NCBI RefSeq assembly: GCF_902497745.1
Contig: NZ_CABVHJ010000003.1
Span: 1 to 46,171 of the forward strand
Direction: 5' to 3'
Length of the DNA: 46,171 bases
DNA from: Pseudomonas fluorescens
GTDB taxonomy: Bacteria > Pseudomonadota > Gammaproteobacteria > Pseudomonadales > Pseudomonadaceae
Part shown: positions 1 through 9,209 of the stretch, piece by piece
How positions within the stretch are numbered: the stretch's first letter is position 1
Layout: each line of letters begins with the position of its first letter
The notes under the pieces: model-generated
What the model saw: the letters and a program-made list of their open reading frames with translations, nothing else
The model's database searches: none
What the model was told of the DNA's origin: nothing
Translations under genes and position numbers: made by a program

Positions 1-998
1 TTCACCGTTTCGAAAAGGTGCTGGGCCGTCATGGCATCGATATCCCGCGCCAGACCCTGGCCCGCTGGGTCATCCAGTGCGGTGAGCACTTTCAGCCGCT
101 GCTCAATTTGATGCGCGATAGCCTGTTGGCCAGCCGCATCATCCACTGCGATGAAACGCGCGTGCAGGTGCTCAAAGAGCCGGATCGGGAGCCAAGCAGC
201 CAGTCCTGGATGTGGGTGCAAACCGGTGGCCCGCCTGACAGGCCAGTGATCCTTTTTGACTATTCCACCAGCCGGGCGCAGGAGGTGCCGACGCGCCTGC
301 TCGATGGCTATCGCGGCTACGTGATGACTGACGATTATGCCGGTTACAACGCGCTGGGCGCACAGGCCGGAGTTGAGCGTTTGGGCTGCTGGGCGCATGC
401 TCGGCGCAAGTTTGTCGAAGCGCAAAAAGTGCAACCCAAGGGCAAGACGGGACGTGCGGATATCGCGCTGAACCTGATCAACAAGCTTTACGGCATCGAG
501 CGCGACCTCAAGGATAACGTCGATGAAGATCGCAAGACCGGTCGCCATGAACGCAGCCTGCCGGTGCTGGCTCAGCTAAAAAGCTGGATGGAAAAGACGC
601 GGCCGCAGGTCACGGCTCAGAATGCCTTGGGTAAAGCCGTCGGTTACCTGGCGAGCAACTGGAACAAACTTGAGCGGTATGTCGAGCAAGGCTACTTGCC
701 GATCGACAACAATGCCGCCGAACGTGCGATCCGGCCCTTCGTCATCGGTAGAAAGAATTGGTTGTTCAGCGACACGCCCAAAGGCGCGACGGCCAGCGCT
801 CAGCTTTACAGCCTGGTCGAGACGGCCAAAGCCAATGACCAAGAACCCTATGCGTGGCTGCGCCACGCACTGGAGCGTTTGCCACTGGCGTCCTCGGTTG
901 AGGATTACGAAGCCCTGTTGCCGTGGAACTGCTCGCCGGTATCACCTGGCTGAGCGCTCACCCCATCCTGAAATCGGTGGGGTTTATGGAGCGCTTAC
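1..998 (+). mobile_element. IS66-family insertion sequence, right end
   Basis: This is the right-hand part of an IS66-family element; the left part lies outside the window. It carries the 3' portion of the tnpC transposase and ends, by my reading, at base 998. The sequence at 988-998 (GGAGCGCTTAC) read from the other strand begins GTAAGCGCTCC, the kind of GTAAGC-type terminal inverted repeat seen in IS66 elements. The 8 bases after it (999-1006, GATCAAAC) would be the target duplication, but the other copy is not in the window, so this cannot be tested here. Confidence 0.8.
3..953 (+). CDS. tnpC: IS66 family transposase TnpC, 3' part (partial)
   Basis: DDE transposase of the IS66 family, cut off by the window start, with its frame open through base 3. 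The catalytic acids can be placed: Asp in HCDE near base 150, Asp in MTDDYAGYN near base 330, and Glu in [10 protein letters not shown] near base 720. The last motif is followed by the family signature [14 protein letters not shown]. The roughly 40 residues after it match the usual IS66 C-terminal tail ([14 protein letters not shown]). A zinc-ribbon-like WAHARRKF segment lies between the second and third acids. The visible part has no internal stop or frameshift, so the copy may be active if the missing 5' part is intact. It marks the left of the accessory region and may have helped to move the neighbouring nuclease gene. Confidence 0.93.
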   Translation, partial: HRFEKVLGRHGIDIPRQTLARWVIQCGEHFQPLLNLMRDSLLASRIIHCDETRVQVLKEPDREPSSQSWMWVQTGGPPDRPVILFDYSTSRAQEVPTRLLDGYRGYVMTDDYAGYNALGAQAGVERLGCWAHARRKFVEAQKVQPKGKTGRADIALNLINKLYGIERDLKDNVDEDRKTGRHERSLPVLAQLKSWMEKTRPQVTAQNALGKAVGYLASNWNKLERYVEQGYLPIDNNAAERAIRPFVIGRKNWLFSDTPKGATASAQLYSLVETAKANDQEPYAWLRHALERLPLASSVEDYEALLPWNCSPVSPG

Positions 999-1331
999 GA
1001 TCAAACAACTGATCGCTTCGGCTAGGGGGCATCCCGACGTAAAATGAATGTCTCTTTATGACCGTTTTCCGCCCATAGTGAGAGGCAGCAAGCGACCCAT
1101 AATGGGCACTCCAAAACGGCGATATGTCAGCAGCCTTAGTTTCAAGTGGGTGCACTTTTATTGGGAAGATCTGCGATCCAAAGCTCTCAGGACGCCATGC
1201 TATTTCCTGCTAGAGGCGTGAGGACGATGTAGCTGCCTGAAAACGGCATGGTTTAGAGTTTCACGCGTCCGTCGTTCGCTACAAGATCCCTAAGCTGTCA
1301 ATTCACGCAGCAACAATCCCGTTTCCCTCGA
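999..1331. other. Non-coding stretch between IS66 end and nuclease gene
   Basis: No convincing gene. The stretch holds a short spacer-like sequence around 1055-1125 (GCAGCAAGCGACCCATAATG) of a kind often seen as degenerate non-coding filler in Pseudomonas islands, and the region downstream of the minus-strand gene that ends at 1332. No rho-independent terminator was seen. Confidence 0.4.
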
Positions 1332-4300
1332 TCAGTATTTGAGAAGGTCGTTTGGTCGCCCGACATGTGTACCTTGCAGTGCAGCGATCTGAGACTGCGC
1401 ATAAGCGACAGGGGACGCTCCACTGAAAACAAGCCAGGACACGAGCTTGGGATCTTTGACTGACGTGAATCGTGCAAGGTCAGCAAGGTTCTCCCTCGCG
1501 AGTGCTACACGCTTCAGATGCCTTTTGAGCTTATCTGGCTTGCCCTTTATGTCTTCACCCTGATACTCGGAGAGCTGGGAAGCGACTTCTGAGTAGTTTC
1601 GAGCGAGTGAAAGGTCCTTGCATTCGACTATGAGCACTTGGTTGCGGTCCGGACGCCAAGCTAACAGATCAATATCGCCTGGGTTTGATGGGAGATTTCT
1701 CCTCAGTATCTCAGGGAAGCTGATGCCGCGCCGAACAGTCCATCCTGCGTCTAGCAGTTCTTTTTCCAAGTTTTTTTCGAAAGTGTGTCCCTCCCGAGCT
1801 TCCCCCAGCCATTCATCTCTCATCCCCTCCGTCCGGAAGAACTCCCGTTTGAGCCGCCCTGTATGCGCCCCGTTGAAGAGGTAATGCAGAGAGTTGCCCA
1901 GTTGTCCCGGTGATACGATCACCAGCGGGTCTTGGCTGTCCTCCATCTGTAACAAAGGCCGGGCTACTACTGACAGGCGTCGACCAAAGCGCCAAGGGTA
2001 GATATCAGAGAGGTCAAACTCGTCGGTCACCTCGTCCCACTTTGGGCGAGCTCTCAGGACGAATTGGTCAAGAAAAGCGGACGTGACGTTATCGTCGAGC
2101 CCCGCGGACTTACCGACACTCTCCAGCTGGCTCCGCTCCACCGTGAAAATTGCCGTCTGTTTCGACATGCCAATTGACTCGAGTGCATGGACGAAACGGA
2201 GGCCTTCTTCGAGCGTAAAACCCATCTCCGCCTTCCAGAGCGCCAGAAAGGTCTCGGTGTCATCATCGACTGTGGCAGGAGCACAATATGCTTCCTCATC
2301 AGTCACTTCTTCGAAGTCATCCGCTTTTGCGTAATGCTGCTCGAATCTTGCAGCATGAGCTTCGAACCGCTCGTTAGTCGCCTTAGACAGCAAAGGCTCA
2401 AGCACCATTTCTCCAAGCTCGTCGCGGAAGAGAAGGTCACCTAAGGGAGATATTTGGACCTCGGCCGGCAGCGCACCAAAGCGTACAGCGTCCGACATGC
2501 CGCCGATGCGAAAGAGTAATGCTGCTTGTGCAAGGAGGCGACCAAGCGCCATGTCGGAGGGCTCAGTCCCGCCCTTAGTGGGGCACGCGCAAAGGGCCAG
2601 TTCGATTACTAACCTAGAGGTCAGTGCTGCACCGGCAAAACGTCCCAACTGCTTGGCGATCGTATCCTCGACCCCGACTTCACCAGCATGCAGTCCGAGG
2701 ACGGCAGCGGCCGTCCGATGCCAATCGTTTTCCTCGCTTCGTGCCCGTTCGCAGTTCTCAAGCAGGCGGTTGAGAGTTTTCAGACGATCAAAGCGAGAAA
2801 GCTCGCCCTGCATGTCACGAAGGAGCACATCTACTACGTCGTTGAGAAGCTTGCCGACCGCCTTCTTACCCTGGTATTGGGCTGGCGCATCGGCAGCAAC
2901 CGAACGCCAGCCGAGCCCAACTCTGGCCGCACCTGACTCGGTGTTCTCGACAGTCAAAAGGTCTCGGCTCATGGAGCCACGTACATGGTCACTGAAGTCG
3001 AACGTTTTCATAATATGGAAGCTACGTGCAGCGTTATTTGGAACCGCTATTCGCTCGATTGCGAGTCCCTGGTCGATCGGTGCATCGATACGCAGAAGAG
3101 TGGCAAACGCAGTGCCAAGGGCGCGCACTAAAGCGCGTTCCGCACGGTTGTCCGGTGCCTGGAAGCCAGCGAGATACCCGTCTTTCAGCAAAACCCGTAT
3201 AGCCCCTTGTTCACGGACACGCTCGAGTCTCCAGAAGGTATTTAGGTCAGATGGAATCTGCTCATCGTGGAACCGGCTAATGTCACCGTCACCTTCAAAG
3301 TTCAGGTAGACCTTCACGGACTTCCTTGCTCTCTGCTCGCCAATGGCTTCAACAGCCTCGCCAATTCGCCCAGCCCACGTGCGTACCATCTTCGCTAATT
3401 CAGAAAGGAGCATCTGATCTTGAACATTAGGTGCTTCTATCGTCACCCAGAGGTTGCACTGCCCTTCATACACACAACTTAGTCGATGTGCTTCAAGCTC
3501 ATCGATGGATGCATAGCACCTGCTTTCGCGTTCGGTTGGGAAGAAGTCACCCGCTGACGGCCGCATAACACGGTGCCACCTGCCGCTGTTGTCACAAATG
3601 CGGTGCCAGTCATACCCCATGTCTGCTGCCAACCGCACTTCACGAAGCAGATCTGTCGGGATTGTTAGCATTAGAGGGCGCTCTGGGGTGATACGCCCTT
3701 CCGGCAGTTGATTGTGCGGAACCATATGGCCGTCATTGGCGCGTGCCCAGCCAAGAAGGTTGAGAATGCCGTTGACATTGATTATTCGCACACCGGCTCG
3801 CGCTATTATTTCTTCGGCATCCTGAACACGCCAGAAGGCGAGTGCGGACATATCGGGTAGCGAACCTAAGCGAAAAAAGTCTGCGCTAGACATCCACTCG
3901 AACTGCCATGCCGCAGGCAGCTCGGGAACCGAGCCGAAAAAGCCCGCCCCCCAGCCACAACCTACACGCACGACTATGCCACGCTGAAAGTCGGGATGGC
4001 CGGCAAGTTCAGCAGCGGTTTTTGCAGCGCGGGCGTCGAGGAGATTCGCGGTTTCCTTATCGAGCCGGAGCATGCTGCTGAAACCTTCGGCCGAGTGCTG
4101 CTGCATAGAGGGCAAGACGAACTGGAGCACCATGAAGTGGCCCACATCGACTGAGGAGTAGACGATCGCCGATCGAGTTGTCCTATCCTTATCCCAGAAG
4201 AACCGAATCCGCGTGCCGTTACCAAACGCCGGCATTTGGGACAAAGTACGCGCATGGGCGTTGGCTAATGCCCTGTCGAGGTTGATCAATTCTCCCTTCT

Positions 4301-5159
4301 GCACAGCGAACGCTATCACCGCGTGACGAAGCGCGATGGATAGAGCAGTGGGCAGCACGACGACAAGGCCATCACGTATGCGGAGCAGCGGGCGCTGCTC
4401 CAGCATTCCCGCGCTGGGCACCTGGCTACTGAGGGTAGTGATCTGTGTGTGGTCGAGAATGAAGAGGGAAAGATCTGCAATTGCTACACCAGCCGCCTGT
4501 AGCATGCGCTTCGTCAAGGTGACACGTGAACGGAGCGCGCTCGCTTCAAGGCCTCCCGTCTCAAGCGAGCCGGTGTTGGCTTCACCACCCGGCTCGAAAC
4601 GTCGTAGATCAGAGTTGGCGCAGATGACGTCCGAAAGCCGTAGAAGCGCCTGCGTGGCCCGTTTAAGCGGTATGAAGTAGCTCTCTTCGGGCATAGCGAA
4701 GACAACGTCGACCATCAGCTGTGTATAAAAGCCTGCGGCCTCCCATACGCCTTCCAGAATGCGGTAATCGCCCTTCACGTTACCAACAATGGAGACGAAC
4801 ACATCCTCTGCCGGATCTTCCCCAATGACACTGTTCGACGTGCCAATGGTCGTATACCAGCGGCGCGCATCGTCGACAGTGGCAACCTGCGGGCCCTGGC
4901 AGTGAACGAGGGCAAGGGCAACCAGCAACTCTAATCGCAAGCATTCGGACTGATGCGCAGGAAGGGTTAGCAGGCTGGCTAGCAACGCCACTGTGCCGTC
5001 CCGTTCAAAGTTAGCGAGCTCGGCGACAAGTCCAACGTTATCCTTCGCGACATCACCCAACGAGTGACTGGAATTTGCCCAAGCAGCCTTATCGGCCATC
5101 GCCTCAAGCAGGGATTGCAAATCTGGTTGAGAGAGGGAGTCGTTCACCTGAGGTTCCAT
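1332..5159 (-). CDS. Large protein (1275 aa) of unknown family with C-terminal PD-(D/E)XK nuclease domain
   Basis: I do not recognise the overall family. The last 160 residues look like a restriction-endonuclease fold. A Glu occurs in the helix [17 protein letters not shown] (about residues 1124-1140). It is followed by GDIDLLAW (Asp near 1162 and 1164) and, after 14 or so residues, VLIVECKDL (Glu 1179, Lys 1181), which is the D-x(n)-ExK pattern of PD-(D/E)XK nucleases. The preceding 1100 residues are soluble, with no membrane segment and no clear Walker A, helicase or HEPN motif by eye. The start ATG has no clear Shine-Dalgarno sequence. The gene stands alone between an IS66 end and a phage-satellite-like gene, inside tRNA-linked accessory DNA. 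An antiviral or DNA-processing role is inferred only from the nuclease motif and location. Confidence 0.75.
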   Translation of the reverse strand: MEPQVNDSLSQPDLQSLLEAMADKAAWANSSHSLGDVAKDNVGLVAELANFERDGTVALLASLLTLPAHQSECLRLELLVALALVHCQGPQVATVDDARRWYTTIGTSNSVIGEDPAEDVFVSIVGNVKGDYRILEGVWEAAGFYTQLMVDVVFAMPEESYFIPLKRATQALLRLSDVICANSDLRRFEPGGEANTGSLETGGLEASALRSRVTLTKRMLQAAGVAIADLSLFILDHTQITTLSSQVPSAGMLEQRPLLRIRDGLVVVLPTALSIALRHAVIAFAVQKGELINLDRALANAHARTLSQMPAFGNGTRIRFFWDKDRTTRSAIVYSSVDVGHFMVLQFVLPSMQQHSAEGFSSMLRLDKETANLLDARAAKTAAELAGHPDFQRGIVVRVGCGWGAGFFGSVPELPAAWQFEWMSSADFFRLGSLPDMSALAFWRVQDAEEIIARAGVRIINVNGILNLLGWARANDGHMVPHNQLPEGRITPERPLMLTIPTDLLREVRLAADMGYDWHRICDNSGRWHRVMRPSAGDFFPTERESRCYASIDELEAHRLSCVYEGQCNLWVTIEAPNVQDQMLLSELAKMVRTWAGRIGEAVEAIGEQRARKSVKVYLNFEGDGDISRFHDEQIPSDLNTFWRLERVREQGAIRVLLKDGYLAGFQAPDNRAERALVRALGTAFATLLRIDAPIDQGLAIERIAVPNNAARSFHIMKTFDFSDHVRGSMSRDLLTVENTESGAARVGLGWRSVAADAPAQYQGKKAVGKLLNDVVDVLLRDMQGELSRFDRLKTLNRLLENCERARSEENDWHRTAAAVLGLHAGEVGVEDTIAKQLGRFAGAALTSRLVIELALCACPTKGGTEPSDMALGRLLAQAALLFRIGGMSDAVRFGALPAEVQISPLGDLLFRDELGEMVLEPLLSKATNERFEAHAARFEQHYAKADDFEEVTDEEAYCAPATVDDDTETFLALWKAEMGFTLEEGLRFVHALESIGMSKQTAIFTVERSQLESVGKSAGLDDNVTSAFLDQFVLRARPKWDEVTDEFDLSDIYPWRFGRRLSVVARPLLQMEDSQDPLVIVSPGQLGNSLHYLFNGAHTGRLKREFFRTEGMRDEWLGEAREGHTFEKNLEKELLDAGWTVRRGISFPEILRRNLPSNPGDIDLLAWRPDRNQVLIVECKDLSLARNYSEVASQLSEYQGEDIKGKPDKLKRHLKRVALARENLADLARFTSVKDPKLVSWLVFSGASPVAYAQSQIAALQGTHVGRPNDLLKY

Positions 5160-5456
5160 TCGAAGTGATTGATCTGGCTGATTCTACGTGAAGGGGGAAT
5201 AAGGGCCTATGGTAATTTGAAGTGGGATAAGTAGCAGATCTTGGTCGAACGCGGTCGTCTGCAAGCGGGAGGCCACTTTTGGCCCCGATAGCTGCCTACT
5301 GTGAGTGGCTAATACTGGCTTAAGATGGCCGGTTGAGGAATCTAGGAAATCAGGGCGTGTCAGTAGGCACGCCCCTGACCTCATCGACGGCTGGTATCAA
5401 CGGGGCAGAGCACTCCCCCTCCCCCCGCTCGATCATGGAGCCCTATACAGGGCTCA
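5160..5456. other. Intergenic gap with two small inverted repeats
   Basis: No gene is supported here. A hairpin with GGGCGTG/CACGCCC arms lies at about 5353-5373. A second, GAGCCC-tataca-GGGCTC, lies at 5438-5455, directly at the 3' end of the Gp2-like gene read from the minus strand. Neither is followed by a T run, so neither is a standard terminator. The part around 5270-5330 resembles degenerate Pseudomonas spacer sequence. Confidence 0.4.
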
Positions 5457-6116
5457 TTACCCCCTACTGCAACCAAACGCACGGCATCGCTTACCGTAAT
5501 CCTTGGTCTCAGCCTTGCCGAGGTAACTCACGCGATGGAAGTAGCGATCCATCTCCCCCGAATCATCCTGAGAGAGGTGGAATGTAGCGTTTGCAGGAAT
5601 ATGCACTAAGCCATCAGCCTCCTCGAACGAAATCTTCAACGCGCTCGCCCAGGCAGCCTGAATACGGCTGTAGAGATTCTCCCTCTCTGATTGAAAGCGT
5701 CCCACGGTGTGGTACGCATCCCGATTAAGTAGCAGCACGAAGTGGTAGTGAGGCCGACCCTGCCGCCCCATCTCCCTGACCCAGCACCAGCGGACACTGG
5801 TTCGATGTGCAGAGCCGTTCAGGCGCTCTGAGCGCTTTCGAGCTGACTGGATCCTGAAGGTCAAAGAATCGACAAACCTGGAGATGACGGTGCTGCCTGA
5901 ATCGGGCAATGAGTCATCAGGAAACCGTAGATCGAAACGGACAGCGAATACCTGGCGATGATCGCTCAATGCGAGCTGAGTCGTTTCGTACAGTCGTTCA
6001 AGGTATTCAGAAATGAAGGGGCTGTAGGACACCATGACGGGCAGCCCACGAAAGCTGTCCTCGTGATGCAGGTGAAGATTGCTGTTGCCGATGTGACGCT
6101 TGGATGGGTTAGCCAT
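5457..6116 (-). CDS. Inovirus Gp2 / YagK-YfjJ family replication-type protein
   Basis: A 219-residue protein of the YagK/YfjJ C-terminal (inovirus Gp2) family, found in satellite-like prophages and filamentous-phage relatives. Visible features are an HUH-like motif, GRPHYHFVLLLNRDAY (His123 and His125), and a later tyrosine motif, YLGKAETK (Tyr198, Lys201). This spacing fits a rolling-circle replication-initiator fold, although catalysis has not been shown for most members. The start codon has only a weak upstream GGAT. It lies upstream of the nuclease gene on the same strand (297-base gap), and the AlpA regulator lies further upstream, also on this strand, as in many small integrative elements. 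It supports the reading of this region as a satellite-like element. The family call is firm; the biochemical role is inferred. Confidence 0.85.
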   Translation of the reverse strand: MANPSKRHIGNSNLHLHHEDSFRGLPVMVSYSPFISEYLERLYETTQLALSDHRQVFAVRFDLRFPDDSLPDSGSTVISRFVDSLTFRIQSARKRSERLNGSAHRTSVRWCWVREMGRQGRPHYHFVLLLNRDAYHTVGRFQSERENLYSRIQAAWASALKISFEEADGLVHIPANATFHLSQDDSGEMDRYFHRVSYLGKAETKDYGKRCRAFGCSRG

Positions 6117-6737
6117 GAGAGTGATCCGCTGAGTGAATACATAACCTCAGTGGGATGAGTATTTATTTACTTCTATCTGTCTGTAGGGGTAGATCTCGGA
6201 TAAGCGCCTGATACTGCCCCGGTGACTGACTGAGCTACAGCAGAGAGCCTGATCTGGTACCTACCCAATTGAGGGCTACCCGATTGGCCTTTGAATGAAC
6301 CTGGATTTCTATATTGATGATAGGTAGATGCAAGGATCTATTAGTCTTGTTGATGGCTTGCAAGATAATGATTAGAGAATGTATTAATAATACTAATACA
6401 GAGATTCACACCTACGCTCCAGCCAGGCAGAGGAGTAGCGAATTACCGGATAGCGCGGGAAGAACATAGCCTTTTCGATGACTTCGATACTCTGGAACTA
6501 AACCACAGGCTTGTAGCGAAAAGGTCCGCAGTAATTCCAACCGAATGACTCGACTGAAGCTCATCCCATCGACCGTTCGCCACCCTGGCTACTGAGCGCT
6601 TGCCAACAGCTCTTGTCGAGCGCGAGCACAGCGACCGCACTCTGCCAGGGGTCATACGGCATACAGGCATCACGACGGGAGTTACCCCGTCGTGATGCCT
6701 ACCACTTACTCATCGCACTCTAAACCCAGGCTGTTGT
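6117..6737. other. 0.6-kb non-coding region between AlpA and Gp2-like genes
   Basis: No supported gene: the only frames are short and lack family features. The part at 6300-6410 is AT-rich and contains GTATTA (6381-6386) facing TAATAC (6394-6399). A perfect long hairpin sits near the right end (listed separately). As the neighbours are a regulator and a replication-type protein, this gap could hold a replication origin or promoter, but I see no iterons. Confidence 0.45.
6665..6700. repeat. Perfect 15-bp inverted repeat (hairpin)
   Basis: AGGCATCACGACGGG (6665-6679) is followed, after a 6-base loop (AGTTAC), by its exact reverse complement (6686-6700). It lies 37 bases past the stop of the alpA-like gene. 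No T run follows on the minus strand, so it is not a standard rho-independent terminator. It could be an mRNA-stabilising hairpin, a single-strand origin element or a recombination site. Confidence 0.85.
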
Positions 6738-6926
6738 TTAGTCAGCCAGGTCGCGCGCCTCGATTCTGGCCAAGATCCAATCGTGGACTTCTCCCTCCAC
6801 CCAGCCTACGCAACGCTCTCCCAATGAGACCGGCTTCGGGAACGTACTGTCAGCGATGTACTTGTAGATGGTCGACCGGGCCAGACCGGTCGAAGCGATG
6901 ACTTCTATTAAGCGGATGATCCTCAT
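6738..6926 (-). CDS. AlpA family phage-type transcriptional regulator
   Basis: A 62-residue AlpA-family protein (Phage_AlpA), a MerR-like helix-turn-helix DNA binder that usually controls excision or early genes of prophages and integrative islands. The family pattern is plain: RLIEVIASTGLARSTIYKYI (residues 5-24) forms the helix-turn-helix, followed by FPKPVSLGERCVGWVEGEVHDWILAR. The length is normal for the family. The start is supported by GAGGAG 8-10 bases upstream. It follows the 471-residue winged-helix gene on the same strand with a 53-base gap, so the two are probably co-transcribed. Its presence is strong evidence for a mobile element next to the tRNA gene. Confidence 0.92.
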   Translation of the reverse strand: MRIIRLIEVIASTGLARSTIYKYIADSTFPKPVSLGERCVGWVEGEVHDWILARIEARDLAD

Positions 6927-6979
6927 GAACGGGGCTCCTCTGTTCGTTCAGAGGATGGGCAGGGTCGGTAAAAAATGAC

Positions 6980-8395
6980 CTAGGGCTTCCCAGCTTTGCG
7001 CTTGGGTGGCGTGAGCAACCCGAAGTCATAGCGGTTGAGCAGATTAACTTCAGATTCCACCATCTCTGGCCTAAGCCTGACTGCACCGGGTCGTTCCTCC
7101 TCCAGCCAGACAAACGCCTTGGCACCTTCTGCGGGCAATCCAGCCACCAGGGTGATGACCTTGTAGCCCAGATCGTCGGCCACGGGGAGCACGCTCATCT
7201 GCCTCCCATCCAGCGACAGAAAGGTGGCCTGACCGAAGCGACTGCGAAACTCATGGGCGATTTCATGGGTCAGCCTGTAGAAGTGCTCGATGATCTCCAC
7301 CCATTCGGACTCATGCCTACTTGGCTCGGCTGTCGCGTGCTCACCAGCCCCCTTCAATACAGGCTGGCGAAAGTCACGCCTGATCATGGCGTAGAGCTTG
7401 TCGTCCCACAGGTAGGCCCCCGGCAAAAGAGCCGACCAGCGCTGGGACAGCAAAAAGGAGGCATAGCGATACAGCCTGACCTGGAGTACGGGGTAAACGC
7501 GTGATCGCTGCCCCGCCAGAAAGCGAAGGACGCTCAGCGGCGTCACCAGGGCTGACCCCCTATCCCCGCGCTCATACGCGGCGACATCGAAGCTGAGAAT
7601 ATCGGCATGGGTAAAGCGCTTAGCCTCCCGATCCCACGCCAGATGCACCATCACCGCGCAGTGACTTTTGAGCCCAAAACCAGGGTTCAAATTCAAAAAA
7701 TAGGTGCTGCTGACTCTAGGACTGGCAAATATCGAGCTGGAGACCCCAGGCACATAACGACGGATCAACCCCAGGTCCATCAGGCGTCGCAGGCGGTGCT
7801 TTAAGCTGGCGGCGTCGAAGCCGGTCAACTGCCGCAACTCCGGACCGCCGAGCCCACTGACCACACCACAGTGGTCCGCACGTGCCAGCAAGGTGGCGAA
7901 CAACAACCGATTACCCGCACTCAGTCGCTTGCTCGCACCCGGTGGTGCCGGCCGCCCCGCCCTGGTCACGGCTAGCCGTTGTTTTGCTGGGCGCAGGGGA
8001 AGGCCGGGCACTTGCGTCTCAATGGGGGCGCCAGACAATAGACAGCCGAGCAATTCAGCGTGAATCCCGTACACCGGCCCGCTGACCGTCAACGTCTGCA
8101 CCACCTGAGGAGAGAGGGTGTAGGTGATCGAGGGCCGTCCTTTACCCTCCGACCGAGAGCGCTCTGGCACCACCAGACCTAACCGTACCAACTCGCCCAA
8201 GGCGTCACTGACCAGTGTTCGGGACAGTTGAAAGCGTACCGCCAGCACCTCAACTCGGTAGCCCCGCGCATCGCCCGGTGCGCGCACCGCGCCAGCCGCA
8301 AGCAGCTCAAACACCAACCGGGTTTCTGGATCAGCCCCTTGCAGTGACGCTATAAACAGCTGATAGAAAAGCTTCATAGGCTGAAGTGACGTCAT
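6980..8395 (-). CDS. Winged-helix DNA-binding protein of unknown function
   Basis: A 471-residue protein that I cannot assign to a named family. Residues 38-105 look like a MarR/GntR-style winged helix: YRVEVLAVRFQLSRTLVSDA forms the helix pair, and EGKGRPSITYTLSP the wing. A second helix-turn-helix-like part occurs near residues 180-215 (ELRQTGFDAASLKHRLRRL region). The C-terminal half has no recognised motif. The first ATG (used here) has no clear Shine-Dalgarno sequence. A second ATG 6 codons in, before KLFYQLF, is an equal candidate. It is divergent from the MatP-like gene, and the shared 142-base gap holds two 6-4-6 inverted repeats, which suits an autoregulated element repressor or a replication-control protein. 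That role is inference. Confidence 0.7.
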   Translation of the reverse strand: MTSLQPMKLFYQLFIASLQGADPETRLVFELLAAGAVRAPGDARGYRVEVLAVRFQLSRTLVSDALGELVRLGLVVPERSRSEGKGRPSITYTLSPQVVQTLTVSGPVYGIHAELLGCLLSGAPIETQVPGLPLRPAKQRLAVTRAGRPAPPGASKRLSAGNRLLFATLLARADHCGVVSGLGGPELRQLTGFDAASLKHRLRRLMDLGLIRRYVPGVSSSIFASPRVSSTYFLNLNPGFGLKSHCAVMVHLAWDREAKRFTHADILSFDVAAYERGDRGSALVTPLSVLRFLAGQRSRVYPVLQVRLYRYASFLLSQRWSALLPGAYLWDDKLYAMIRRDFRQPVLKGAGEHATAEPSRHESEWVEIIEHFYRLTHEIAHEFRSRFGQATFLSLDGRQMSVLPVADDLGYKVITLVAGLPAEGAKAFVWLEEERPGAVRLRPEMVESEVNLLNRYDFGLLTPPKRKAGKP

Positions 8396-8426
8396 TAATT
8401 AACAGTTTTTATACCCTATAAGAAAT

Positions 8427-8459
8427 ATTGTATTTGTACAATAACGTTACCCATAACGT
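8427..8459. promoter_or_regulatory. Two adjacent 6-4-6 inverted repeats, candidate operators
   Basis: ATTGTA-TTTG-TACAAT (8427-8442) and ACGTTA-CCCA-TAACGT (8444-8459) are both perfect inverted repeats with 6-bp arms and 4-bp spacers. Their centres are 17 bp apart. They occupy the AT-rich gap between the divergent winged-helix and MatP-like genes, where a repressor controlling both would bind. The arms of the two repeats differ in sequence, so they may serve two different proteins. Confidence 0.5.
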
Positions 8460-8537
8460 GACAGTATCATTACTATAACTACTGAAAAATAAACCTTACC
8501 TATGCAGACACCCCTGCCAGGCTGACGGACAGAAACC

Positions 8538-9209
8538 ATGATCGAAGAGAAGCGCGAACCGAGATGGTTACGCAGAAGTAGCGATGAGTGGCAGTGGGCG
8601 CAGGAGTACATCAGCAAGCATGCTGACATCGCCATGCGCAGCGACATTGAGCGCTTTGCTCGCCGCATGGTGGAGGGATACGACCAGGTCGTAGCGGACA
8701 TCGCCTACCTGGAGCAGAGCGCGGAGGGATTGAAGTTTGTAATTCGGCTGAAGAATGCGTTGAGGCAACACCGCTATCGCGCGCCCAGTCATGGCAGAAA
8801 GCCGTGTACCTTCGCATTGCCCAGCGCGACGCGAGCGAACCTTTCTCGCCTGTCCAAGGCCAACAGGGTCACAGAGACAGCCGTCATCACCACACTCATT
8901 GACGACGCCGAATGGGCCGCCAGAAAACACAGCGAGCGCGAGAAGAACCTCAAGACCAGCCTGACACTGGAACGCAAGCGCGCAGAACTCGCCGTGGAAG
9001 CAGCCAACGCTCAGCTTGAGCAGACGATCAAGCAGCTGGAGCGCACCACTGAGCGCCTGGTCATGTGGGAGCTGGCCATGGAGAGCGAACCACCCCCTTT
9101 TAATGGCGACCTAGAACAGGTCAAGCAAGAGGTGGAAAAACGCCTGAAGAAGGTGAAGAGGATGAACGCCATCATTGCCCTGAGCCACAACCTGCCCAAT
9201 GAAGGCTGA
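8538..9209 (+). CDS. MatP-like ribbon-helix-helix protein with C-terminal coiled coil
   Basis: A 223-residue protein whose residues 18-145 resemble E. coli MatP, which binds matS sites and organises the replication terminus. Shared elements in order are an N-terminal WxW and KH pair (EWQWAQEYISKH), then VIRLKNALRQHRYR, then a basic RK before a beta strand (FALPSATRANLSRLSK), then TETAVITTLIDDAEWAARKH, the RHH helix that in MatP reads SETIVQLIEDAE. MatP is about 150 residues. This protein adds a Glu/Lys/Arg-rich coiled coil (about 140-175) and a second charged helix (190-210). The start is supported by GGACAG upstream. It lies between the tRNA-Ser gene and a regulator, so it is element-borne and not the resident matP. 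Alignment was by eye from memory, so family membership is likely but not proved. Confidence 0.65.
   Translation: MIEEKREPRWLRRSSDEWQWAQEYISKHADIAMRSDIERFARRMVEGYDQVVADIAYLEQSAEGLKFVIRLKNALRQHRYRAPSHGRKPCTFALPSATRANLSRLSKANRVTETAVITTLIDDAEWAARKHSEREKNLKTSLTLERKRAELAVEAANAQLEQTIKQLERTTERLVMWELAMESEPPPFNGDLEQVKQEVEKRLKKVKRMNAIIALSHNLPNEG

Noticed and set aside
1055..1125. Possible duplicated flank of the nuclease gene (1055-1125 and 5270-5330)
   Set aside because: The two stretches share only short words such as GCTGCCT and cannot be aligned as a true repeat by eye.
6443..6673. 76-codon minus-strand frame between the AlpA and Gp2-like genes
   Set aside because: It is rich in Ser and Arg with no motif, has no good ribosome site, and runs into the region before the hairpin. 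It looks like chance coding.
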